A model generated the notes under the pieces. That model ran no database searches and was not told the origin of the DNA. It saw only the letters and a program-made list of their open reading frames with translations. From assembly GCA_023159155.1 (NCBI GenBank), contig JAJNNX010000058.1:124001-188000 (forward strand): a stretch of DNA of 64,000 bases, in the 5' to 3' direction. How positions within the stretch are numbered: the first letter of the stretch is position 1; every line of letters starts with the position of its first letter. The DNA is from Ustulina deusta (lineage: Eukaryota > Ascomycota > Sordariomycetes > Xylariales > Xylariaceae). Positions 44,987-57,310 of the stretch are shown one piece after another. The translations under genes were made by a program, and so were the position numbers.

Positions 44987-45150
44987 TAATAGGCATAACT
45001 ATAGATATGTTAGCCATAGCTATAAACATATTTATTATGTTTATAAATAAGTAAACGTTCTTATAATTTTATACTTAAAAAAAAAAAATCATTTATTTAT
45101 ATTTTATATAATAATTGTTATTTTTAATAAATAATTAAATCGCCGTAACA
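44987..45150 (+). repeat. LTR of second gypsy family, left
   Basis: Starts TAATAGGCATAAC (TG changed to TA), ends CGCCGTAACA. Contains GTTAGCCATAGCTATAAACAT. Confidence 0.82.
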
Positions 45151-48100
45151 AATAGTACCTACCTGCTAACCCAAACTTTTAATTTTTGCGTTATAGAAAG
45201 CATATATATTTAGGTTTATTAAACTACTTATTACTAATAAGATTTTAATAAAGTTATACTTTAAAAAAGTTTAAGTAGTAATATTAAAGTTAGATTTAGC
45301 TATAATATTTTTATATTTAGTTTAATATAAGCAGAATTAATAAGTTGCTACGCTTTAATTATTAACCTAAATTTAAATAATTATTGTAGCTAAGCTTAGC
45401 AACTAAAAAATTACGTTTTAATTTTTAACTTTTTATTAGTTTAAGCTTTAGTAACTATATAATAATATAAAACAAAAAAAAGGTATAGAATATTTTAGCT
45501 CTATTTTAAGAATAATAATTATTACTTATTATGCTATAAAAAAAATAAAATATATTAATTTTATAACTAGACGCTAGAACTAGCATAAAAAACAATACTT
45601 TAAATAAATTATAATATAATAATATAGTTATAAAAATAAAAATAAAAAACAAATTAAATATCGAAATAAAATTAATATATATAATATTGCTTATTTTAAT
45701 CTAAATCAAACAAATTTATAATTTTTTTTTTTAATAATTTTAATTATTAAAATATTAAATATAAAAATAACGCATACAAATATATTTTTGCTAAAGTTAC
45801 TTAATTGAACTAGAACTAAAAAACTTTTAATATTTTTAATTGCTTTTTTAATAAAAACAAAAAATTAGATCCTATAAAAAAACTAGTACTTAAAGAATAA
45901 TAGTTAAATAATATTTTTAATAATACTTATACTAAAGTTAAAAAAACTTTTTATAAAGCTATAATTAATAAAAAACTAAACAATTATTTTTATAAGCAGA
46001 AATTCTAAACTTTAAAAAATTATATTTATTAATAATTAAAAACTAAAAAAAAGCTAGCTTATTTAAAAAAACGAATAATTATATTAATAAAAAAGTCTAG
46101 ATCTATTTAATAACAAAAAAAAACTACTATTATAAGTTAAAACTTAATAAATATAATTAATATTAATTTATAAATAGCTAAAATATTTTATAATATAATT
46201 TAGCTTATTATTATTATTTAATAATATTTAAATATAACTTAAAAACAAAGTTTTATTATAATAAAACAGCTATTTATAACAATTTATATAAGCTTTTTAA
46301 TAATAAAACTATTAAAAATTAGATATTTTTAGCTTAATATACTAAAAAAATCTAGTAAAAGTTATATAATTTTTTATAAAAATAAAAATATTAACTATAT
46401 AAATATTTATTTTTAGGTTTAACGTTTTAAAAAATAAAGCAATATAAAAAATAAATTTGCTATAATAACTATAAAAAAATAAACTTTTTTATAAAAAAAT
46501 ATACTATAATAGTAGTTTTAATAATTATTTAAAAAAAATATAACAAAATATAAAATAACTTTATTAATATTTATAAAAACTTTAATTAAAAAATAAAACA
46601 TTTAACTAAACATAACAAATATTTAGCTTTTTATTTATAAATATATAATAAAAAATATTATATAAAAAAAGTTTATTAGAACTTATGCTATAAAAACTTT
46701 TAAATATAATAAAGCTTAAAAAAATACTAAAAATTTATAATTATTAATATAATTATAGAACTTATTATTACTTAAGCTATAAAAGTTTGTATTAAAACTA
46801 GTAGTAAAATAAATTATTAATAAATATTTAAAAAAACTAAAAAGAAATTAGCTAATATTAATTAAAAAAATAATAGTAATTATATTTAAAACTAGATATT
46901 ATATCTAAAGTAACAAAAAAAAAAACTAAAAATAGTTAATACTAACTAGTTCTAATAAAACTAGCTAAACTACAAAAATAATAATATTTTATAATAATAA
47001 AACTTTAATTAAAAATATTAAGATTTTAAAATATTTTATTATAAATAGGATTAACTATAATAAATTAGATCGCTATTACTAAGTTATAAAAAATAAAACA
47101 ACTAAAATAACCAAAAATAAAATAATAGCTGCTTTAAAACATATTAATAAAATAGCTAGTATAATATTAAGTTTAATAACTAATATACTATTAAGTTTAA
47201 TAATTAAAATAAAAAAAATTAATAAAAATAATAAATATATTATTAACGTTTTAAATAATAAAAACTAAATATAAATAAATTATAAAATTACTATAATAAA
47301 AAAATTGTTTAAAATATAAATTTTAATAATAATAGCAAAACTAAAAACTTAACTACAAAAAAATATATTTATTTTAGTAAAAAAAAAACAAAAATAACTA
47401 ATAAAATATATATAGCTATTAAACATAACAAAACAAATAGTTATTAAACATATAACTAAAATACTATATTAAAAAATAAAAATATACTAATAAACTTAAA
47501 CATAATATTAAAAACCTATATAAAATATAAAATTATATTTTATTTAATAAAAATAACAAAAAACTATATTAAAAATATTTATATAAAATAAGCTAAACTA
47601 AACAAAAAAAATATTAAATAAATAAACTTTATATTAATAATACTAACTATACTAAAACTAATTAAACAAAAAATTAATATTTAACTAAAATAAATTATTA
47701 AAATAAACCTAAAACTATTACTTAGAAAAAAAATCGAAAAAAAAACTATATATTTCTAAATTTTCATTTAAAATAATATTAAAAGCTTTAAAGTTAAAGT
47801 TTGCTTAAATATAAAATGTTCTAACATACTAGTAAACAAAAGTTTTATTAAAAATTTTATAAAAAACCTAAAATTTTAATATATTAACCCTATACTTATT
47901 AATAAAATAAAAGCATAATTAGTAGTTATTTAAACTATAAATTTTAATATATATATTAAAAGGCATATTAAAAAAAATATAATATTTAGATATTTTATAA
48001 TAATAGCAAACATAATTAATAACTTAAAACTAAAAATATTAATTAAAACAAAATTTATATTAAAATATAAAATTAAAATAAATTTTATAAAAAGAAATTA

Positions 48101-51100
48101 TATTTTTAGGTCAGCACTAAAACTAAAAATATAAAATAAAACAAAAATTAAGCTACCCTTAATAGTACTAATCTAAAAAGTATTAGTAGCATATATAATA
48201 GTTATATTTGCTATAATAACAATATTTATAAACATAAGGTTTATTAACCTACTAGTTTTTATTAATAAAAAAAACAAAATAGCAAAGCTATACTACTTTA
48301 AAAAAAAAAACATAGCTTATAATATAATACTAAACAAATATTTACTAAAAAAAGTTATAGTTTATAACCTATATATCTAGCTAATTATAATACAAAAAAA
48401 TAAAAAACTAAAAATTATTTTTAAGTATTAAAAAAATAAAATTATTTAAATTATTAATTAGGCAAACGTTATAAACTACTAAAAAAATAATACGAGTTAA
48501 AAAAACTAAACTAAAATAATAAAATATTTAAACAAAAAAAAAGTTCAAAAAATATATATATTTTTTATAAAAAAACAAATAAATAATTTAACTATATTAG
48601 TTATAAAAATAAACATATTATTTTATAAAATAATAAAACTAATAAATATACCTATAATTAGATTGATAGCTAAAATAGCTATAATAACAAACAATATATT
48701 ATAAATAAAAAGAATCTATAAACTATTTAATAAATATAATATTTTTTGCAACAAAAATATTATATTTATACTAAATAATCAAAAAATATAAATAAACCTA
48801 ATAAATAAATAGCAAAATTAGCTTAAAACTATTAAAATATACTTATTAAATATTAAAAATTATAAGTTTTTTAATACTAAACATAATAAAATATATATTT
48901 AAAAAAAACTTACGTTTATAAACAAACCTACCCTAGTTGCTTGCTTTATTTTTATTATTTAAAAAACAATTAATAGTACTAAAAAAAATCAACTAGTAGT
49001 AGATCTATAACTATTAAACAAAATTATAGTACTAAATATATACCCGCTACTTAACTAAAACAATATAATTAAAAATATAATTAGCAAACTCTAGTTTATA
49101 TTATTTAATATATTAAGCTTTTTTTTTAACTATTAATATATCCTAAATATTATAATAAAATAGTTATTATTAGCCCCTAAAACTTTAAAAAATCAAACGT
49201 AATATTAATAAAATTTAAAAACTTATTAATATTTATATAAAAGTTTATAAACTGCCTATTTTTTATATACTATATTTTTATATAAGCTTATATTAATAAT
49301 ATAAATATTTTTAGTAATAATTTTAATACTTACATAAAATATATAAAAATAATAATAAATATTTTTAATAAAACAAAAATTTATATTAACGCATTAAAAT
49401 CTTTTATTGCTTTTTTATTAGTATAGCTACTAAAATATAATATTAATAATAAAAATATTACTAAAACAAATAACAAAATTAAAACATTTAAAAAACTAAA
49501 AATACTATATATTTTAAAAGCTTTAAAAATATATATTAAAATAACCGGCTAGCTATACTATAAAATAGCTTAGTTTAACTATAAAATTAAAGCATTATAA
49601 CAAAAAAAAACTAATTTATTAGCTTAAACAAAAAAAAAAAAAAATTTACCTATTAAAAAGTCCAAACTAGCAAAACAGAGCTTTATTTCTAAAGTTACTT
49701 TCAAACTAATAAAAAAAAAAAATTTTTAAAAAATATTATAAAAATATTTATATATATAATATATTACTTATTACTATAAACTAAATAAACTTTTCTTTTT
49801 TAAAATAAATATTTATAAAAAAACTTATAAATTAATAATTTTTTAACTAAAAAACAAATAAAACAATATATTAATACTAAACTAAAATATTCTAGTAATA
49901 AAAATTAAACTAATTATATTCCTATTTAAGCTTATTAATAATATTAAAAAAAAATATAAATTAATAAAAAAAAAACTAGTAGTAGTAATTTAAATATATA
50001 AAAAACTACAAAAAATAATCTAATTAAACATATAACTAGTAAATATATTAATAGACTATACACTAACTAAAAAAATAATAATATATACTTTACTATATAC
50101 TATAAATTTAAACTAAACTAACCTAAAACTTGCTAATATAACTAATTATTTTTTCTAATTCTAGCTTAAAATTTACTACATACTAAAAACGCTAAATATA
50201 ATACTAAACATATTTTTTAAATTATTACAAAAGCTAAAAAAATAAAAAAAGCCAAAAAAAAACAAATTAAATATACTAAATAATATTTAAAAAAACAACA
50301 TTTATTAGGTATACTTTACTAAAAAAAACAAAGTTATAATAAACTTTTCTATATTAACCCTAGTAATTAGTAATAAGTTTAAAAAAAAAATAATTTAATG
50401 GTATAATAGCAATACTAAATATAGCCAAATAAAAAATATCTTACTCCAAAAAAAACAAAAAAAAAAAAAGCAAAAAAAAATAAAAAACTAAACAGCCCTA
50501 CTGCTAAACTAACCAAATACTAAAAAAGCATAGTAGCCCCTTTTTTATTTAATAATAATCTTTTTTTTTATATTAGCTATAACAAAAAACAATCCTTATA
50601 TATCTTAAAAAACTATATTAAAAATATTTTTAAACTTATATATAACAAATATTATTACTTTAATATAAAATATATACTATATAACCTATAAAATATATAT
50701 TAGTTTATAACCTATTATATAATATATAAAAAAAACCAAATCAACAAGCAATTATTACTAAAAGAATTAATACTAATTAAAATACTAGCTATTTTTTACT
50801 ATATTATTACTATAGATTTTATTATAAACATACTATTAATAAAATCTAAAAATTCTTTTTAAAACATAAAAAAATATAACTATTTTAATATACTAGCAAC
50901 TATATTATATAAAACTAACAAAAAATCGCTCTTAATACTAAAACATAAAAAATATATAGCAAAAAACTAAACAAAAATATTATTATAAATATTATACCTA
51001 TATAATTAAAGATTATTAGCAGTTATTATTAATAATAAAAACTTAAAGTTTACTAGCAAAATTTAAAAAAAAATCTATAATATATTAAATATTAAACTTT

Positions 51101-52539
51101 TTTTTTTAATAGCTTATTATTTTTAAATAAATAAACTTTTAAAAAAAAAAACCAAGTTATTAAAATAGCTATTAAGTTTTATATAACTATTAATCTAAAT
51201 ATTTTTTAAACTAAGTTATTATTAGTATTATAATACTACTTAAATAATATATTATTAATAATAATTAAAAAGTTACTAAACTAACTAGTACTAAAATTTT
51301 AGCTGCAATCTATTATAAATATCCTAAACTAAAAAAAAAGCATTAAAACTAATAATAAAGCAATAAAATATATTTAAAAAGCTAAACATTTAATTAATAT
51401 AGCTAATATAATTACTAAAAAAAAATATAATAATAAGTATATTTTAATAACGTTTAATAAAAGCAATATAGTTTATTTTAAATTATATAAAAGTTATTAT
51501 TTATTTAGTAAACCTAAACAAAAACAATTACTAATAAAAGCAAAACTTTTTAAAATTATTAAAAAAATAGACCTACTAATATATAAACTTAACTTTTTTA
51601 GCAGTTAGCGCATTTATTTTATAATTTTAGTTATATAGCTTTATAAACTTAAAAAAAAAAAAAACCTTTTTAATAAAAAAGTCTTTCTATTAAGCTTAGT
51701 TACTATTAAAAAAACCAAAAATTATTAAAAAATTAAAAAAATTACTTAAAAAAAAATCCAATTCTTAAACAGCAAATTTTCGGTTAAATATACTATTAAA
51801 TAAAAAAAATAAAATAACAAATATAACTAAAACTTTAATAAAAAAAAACTAAAACTATTAACGCTTAACTTAATTAATAAATATAAAGCTAATAATATTA
51901 TTAACTAAGCAAAAAAATATAAAAAGCGTAATATTATCTATATAAAAAAAAATAATTTATTAAAATAATTATATTAGAAAACAAAACAAAAAAAACGTAT
52001 ATAAAACAATAAATATACTATACTTATTTTAAAAAACTTTTATTTTTTAAAAATTATAAACTAACTATACATACTAACAAAAAAATATATTATACTTATT
52101 ATAACTATTTTATTTTTTAAAAAACTATATTAAAAATAATAAATATATAGCTATAAATAAAACATATACTACTAAGCTTAGCTACTGCAATAATAGCAAA
52201 AAAACTACTACAAAAACAATATATAAATAGCTAAAAAAAAAAAATGTACTACTATAGCTACTTATTATAAAATAAATAATAATACTTTTTTTATATACTT
52301 AGAAGCGCTTTTTTAAATAATAAAATATACCTGCTATTAAACATACTTACTATAAACTAATATAGCTATAATAAAAAAAACAAAATATAAAATTATATAT
52401 TAGTCTATTTATATAAATAAGCCTTGTTTTTTTTATTTTTTTTACCGCTTTTTTTTTTTTATAAAATTTAAAAAATTTATTTTGTTATATTTAATATTAG
52501 ATCTACAAAAATACTAACTATTATAGCAACCATATTAAA

Positions 52540-52760
52540 CTGATAGAGCCCTGTAGGGGGTCGAACTGGCAACCTCTATAGGTGGCCTATGCCCCAGGCA
52601 TGTCAGGTCCACACTAGGTGGCCTGTGCACCCACGGGTGGGACCGCACACAGATATATTGGACCTTCCAATATTCTGCTACGCACCCACTCTTTCCTAAT
52701 ACATCTTCTTTACTATCATACCCATCAGTTCTTTTATCATAAACTTAACAAATTAGCTAT
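52540..52760. other. Unmutated GC-rich patch inside the second gypsy element
   Basis: About 200 bp of normal composition (with GGTGGCCTATGCCCCAGG and CACCCACGGGTGGGACC) between heavily AT-shifted sequence on both sides. It has no stop in one minus-strand frame, but no recognisable product. It is either single-copy DNA, spared because RIP acts on duplicated sequence, or a later insertion. Confidence 0.6.
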
Positions 52761-54049
52761 TAGCTTAAAATTAGCCTTAATATAACAATAATACTATTTT
52801 TTTATTTAATAGCTATAACAAAAAAAATATTATATTTAATAAAATAATATAAACGCTATAGCTATTAATAAATATAACATTTTTACTAATTAAAAACTTA
52901 ATATTTTTATTATTTAAAGCGCTAATATAAACTTAAACAATAATAATAATAATAATAATAAAAAATAAGTATATAGTTATAAGTTTTGGTTAAAATAATA
53001 GCAAAAATAACAAAAATACTAAAAAAACTGCTAAACTTATTAACGTAGCATAAGCAACTAAAAAAAAAATTTTAAATTTCTAAATCAAGCTATAAAAAAA
53101 AAAGAAAATCGCTACAGCTAAAAAAGCTGCTAAATATAACACTGCTTTTATTAAGAATAGTACTTAAAAAAAGGATACTATACTAAAAAAAATCTATTGG
53201 AATAAAAAAAACAGTAAAAATGCTAAAAGTAATAAATTAAGCATTAAAAGCAAAAAATAGCTAATTATTACTATTAGATCGTTTAATAATAATAATAATA
53301 AAAATAATAATAATATTTTTAACTATTTATTTAACTTTAATAAAAACAAGTTTTACGTAGTACTATATAGCTATAAAAAATAAGTATTATATAATAATAA
53401 TAATTTAAAAAGCAATATTTATAATAAAAAAAAAGCTAAAAGTAACAACTAATAAAATATTTATAATAAGTCTAATAATAGCTTAGCAATATTTAAAAAA
53501 CTATATAATAAAACAAATAACTTTAATAGAACTATTGTTTGCTTTAATAATAAAATAAACAAATTTAACTTTTTTTATAACTTAGTTATTAAAAAGCTTA
53601 TTAAACTATTTAGTAAAAATAATAATAGATTTTTTATAGCTAATAGTTTTATATAAAGCTTTAAAACTAAATATATAAATATTATAAAAACTAAAAATTA
53701 AAAAAAAATATAAAAATTTTTACTTTTTAATAAAACTAATATTTTAGCTTTTAAGTTTATATTTTTAAATAGTAGCTTTAACTTAATAATTATAAAATAA
53801 CTAATAAAACTTAATTAAACAAACTTAATATAAGTTAAGTTGAACTATAAAAAAACTATAAATAACTTTAATAAATTTATTATTTAGTTTTATATTTATT
53901 TAAAAAAGCGTATTAATAATTTTAAAAAAAAATATTGCAAAAAAGTTAATTTAAACGTTATATAAAATAAGCTTAACAACCTAAAAACTTAACTTAATAG
54001 CTATAAAGTCAAATTTAAACAATAAAACAAAGCTATTGCTAAACTAACT

Positions 54050-54330
54050 ACTTAAATTAACAAGCTTAACCCTAATAATAATAAAATAATTAAAAAGGTT
54101 AATATTATTGGACTTTAACTACAAAAAGCTATACGTACTACCAAAACATACAAAAAAAACGCCAAAAATACTTTCGGACAAATAATAAAAATGTTTAACA
54201 ACTACAAAAGTATTTTTAATAACTACAAAAATATCTTTAACAAAATAAAGCAAAGCTTTATGAAGTTGAACAAAATTATAGAAATAATAAAAAAATACAA
54301 AAATTAGAAAAATAAAAAAAAAACAAATAT
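54050..54330 (+). pseudogene. Coding-like remnant just before the 3' LTR
   Basis: From about 54,125 to 54,297 the plus strand reads almost without stops as a Lys/Asn/Ile-rich helix (FGQIIKMFNNYKSIFNNY, then KIIEIIKKYKN). Heptad-like spacing suggests a coiled coil. Asn and Lys in place of Asp and Glu would fit G-to-A mutation. It lies after the integrase and could be a third gypsy reading frame or part of another insertion. Confidence 0.4.
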
Positions 54331-54423
54331 CACGCGTTATATAACAAAAAGAATTAAAAATATTAAATTATAAAAAGCATCCATAACCTAGAACAAGTAG
54401 TTTTATTTAAAAAAAAAAATACT

Positions 54424-54589
54424 TAATAGGCATAACTATAAATATATTAGCTATAGCTATAAACATGTTTATTATGTTTATAAGTAGGTAAACGTCCTTA
54501 TAATTTTATACTTAAAAAAAAAAAAAATCATTTATTTATATTTTATACAATAATTGTTATTTTTAATAAGTAATTAAATTGCCGTAATA
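54424..54589 (+). repeat. LTR of second gypsy family, right
   Basis: Direct repeat of 44987-45150, starting TAATAGGCATAAC and ending TGCCGTAATA. An A-run just upstream (54,408-54,419) could be the polypurine tract. Confidence 0.82.
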
Positions 54590-57034
54590 TTTTGTTATAA
54601 TAAGATTTTTTAAAATATTTTAATATTAAACAAAAATATTAATTTTAAACAAAAGCTAATTTGTTTTATTTGTTTTATAAATATTGTATAATATATAAAT
54701 ATTTTATTTAATTTATATAATTTTTAATATAATAAACAAATAGAACTTTTTTTTTAAAACTAAAATAAATAAAAATTTTAATATTATTTATTTATATTAT
54801 TATTTTTATAAATTAAAGCTAATTTAAAACATTATAACATAATTTAGCTATTAAATTTTTAGTTTTAGCTATTAATTAAATATTTTAGCTATAAAACTTT
54901 ATTAATACTAAGCTTAATAAAAAAAGTTTTTATTGCTAACTATTTTATTTTTTAAATATTTTAAAATATTTAATTTTTTATTTTTAAATATTTATAATTT
55001 ATTTATTTAAATAGAACTAAAATTATAATATTTTTAAATATTAAACAATATTTTTTTAGGTTAAAACTATTTTTTTGTTTTTTTATTTTTAAACTTTTTA
55101 ATAAAAATAATTTTTTATATTTTATTATTAAATTAATTACTGCTTTATTTAATTTATTTATAAATAAATCTAAAAATAATTTTTTTTTATTTAATAATAT
55201 TTTATTTTATAATTTATTATTAAGTTTATAACTTATATTATTACTTTTTTTATTTTTAAACAAATTAAACCTTTTTAGTTTTAAAATTATTATTTAAAAT
55301 TTTTTTTTAATTTCTTTTTTTAATTTTAGTACTACTTATATATATAATAATACTTATATTAATTATTTTTATATAATTAATAATATTTAATAATATTTAA
55401 ACTAGCTAACTATATATTAATACTAATATTTTTTTTTTTTTTTTTTTTTTTTTAATAATATATTTTTAAGCGTTACTAAGCTTACTACTTATTATATAAA
55501 AGTCTAAATAAAAAACTATTACTTTTATTTTTAATTTTAATATTAAAACTTTAGTTTTTAAAACTTATTTAAAAATAGCTCAGGAAAATAATTATAATAA
55601 ATAAAATTAAATTAATAAATTTAAAGTTTATTTTTATAATAAACTTTTTTATAAATTATATTAAGTTTATTAAAAAAATATTTAAATATTTATTAATAGT
55701 AAAATATAAACAATTTTTATTTAAAAAAACTTAAGTTTTAATTTTTACTTAATAAACTAGCAAAAATATTGCTACTTATTAAAAAAAAATCAAAAATTAA
55801 AAAAATAAACAAAACAAAGCTTACGTAGCAATTTAAAATTAGTTCGGACGTAACGTTTAAATAACAATTAAATATATTAATATAGTTTTTTATAATATTA
55901 CTACTTTTATATAAATAAAAATTATTAAAAAATTTAAATTTTATAGTAGTACTATTTTTTAATTATTAATATATAAATAAAATAATATTACTTTAAAGTT
56001 TTATAAAAATAATATAACTAAGCTAGCTTTAGAACTTTAAACTATTTAAAATAAATTAATAAAGATAAATAATATTTATACTATTTTAAAACTAATTTTT
56101 ATTAATAAGTTTTTTAATTTTTTTAGATTTTCTTTTAATATATTTTTTATTATGTTTTTTTAATATTATAATATTATATTTAAATAAAATAAAAACAATA
56201 TAATTATAAAAAAAGCTATTATTTTTAATAAAACTATTATAGCTACTAAACAAAAATAGCAAAATTAAAAACTAAAAAAAAATAATATAAACTTACTAGT
56301 TTTTAATAAAAAGCTTAAATATATTTACTATAAAAAGATTTATTTTTTATAAAAATATTTTATTAAGTTTTTTTAGCTAGCTTTTAAAAAATAGCAAAAA
56401 AAAAAAAACAATAAATAAAAGCGCAAAAGAAATAAAAATAATAATAATAATAACTTTATTAGTTATAATTTTTTTTATTACTAATAGCTTTAAATCTTTT
56501 AATTTTATTTTTGTTAATTTTAGCTTTACTGCTAATATAGCTTTAATTATAATTTTAAAACTAAGTTTTTTTACTAAAATGTTTAGTATTAATATAAATA
56601 TTATTACTTTTTTTTTAATTAAAACTATACTAACTATTATTTTTAATATATTTAAACTATTTTATAGCATTTTAAAAAAATCTTATATAGCTAACGTTTT
56701 TTTAAAGTTTAGTTTTGCTAACTTTAGTAATATAATAAGTAGTTTTTTTATTAAAAAACTAAAATCTATTATTGTTTTAAATATAGGCTATAATTAGTAC
56801 TTCTTTTATAATTATAATAGTTTTTTTAATATAAAAAAATATACTAGTTTAAAAATATTAGGAATAAAAAAAAATAGTAGTACTTAAAAAAATAAAAAAT
56901 TATATAATTATTTTAATCATAAATGGCTAAAAAAAGCAAATAATTTTTTATAACGTTACTTATTTTCTTAAAAACAGAGTAAATCTGATTTTTGTTTTTT
57001 AGCTTTTTAAAAAAAAAGCTAAATTTTTCTTTTG
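54590..57034. repeat. AT-rich block, element not identified
   Basis: Heavily RIP-like. A T-run of about 20 lies at 55,434-55,453. A 72-codon plus frame at 56,579-56,797 (hydrophobic, Ile/Phe/Asn-rich) is probably the ghost of a transposon gene. No LTR pair recognised. Confidence 0.45.
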
Positions 57035-57310
57035 CTATAATAGTTACGATATAGTGGCTAGTGGCCAGCAGCGTGGCTGCAACCCACAAGCTACACAAAC
57101 CGCAATCTTCAATTCCTAGGTCATATAACTTACACCTGGCCGGCACTTGGCAATTACCTGACAGCTGCCTATACCTCCTACCAATCCACCTATAAAAAAC
57201 CTACAACGTACCTTTATAAAATTAGCCTTTCTTTTTTTTTATACTTAGATTCTAATGCAAAGTCCGCTTTCGGAATGAAGCCTTGCCTTCTATAATTGCT
57301 TAACGCGTAA
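57035..57310. other. GC-retaining patch between two AT-rich segments
   Basis: Normal composition (GTGGCTAGTGGCCAGCAGCG, then GCACTTGGCAATTACCTG and TCCGCTTTCGGAATGAAGCC). It could be the less mutated edge or LTR of the copia element that follows, or a unique spacer. No partner near 61.5 kb was recognised. Confidence 0.4.

Larger units (their letters stand above)
44987..54589 (+). mobile_element. Ty3/gypsy LTR retrotransposon (second family), strand-biased RIP
   Basis: 9.6 kb between direct LTRs at 44987-45150 and 54424-54589. Flanking 5-mers are TTTTA (44982-44986) and TTTTG (54590-54594), a likely target duplication with one transition. Plus-strand reverse transcriptase: at 49286-49330 the codons read AYINNINIFS, the AYIDDIxIFS box with D-to-N changes. 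It is followed by INALKSFIAF and, near 49,540, LKALKIYIKITG (RNase H side). Integrase: near 51,100 the frame reads FLIAYYF (STAYHPxTDG region), then KKKTKLLK (ER.NQ). All frames are broken. About 2 kb lies between the integrase end and the 3' LTR, more than usual. Confidence 0.82.

Noticed and set aside
52540..52600. B-box-like string GTTCGACCCC on the minus strand, possible tRNA or SINE
   Set aside because: No cloverleaf can be built around it and no A box is seen at the right distance.
56913..57146. 77-codon minus-strand frame at 57.0 kb
   Set aside because: It runs from a GC patch into RIP-degraded sequence and changes composition midway; no motif.
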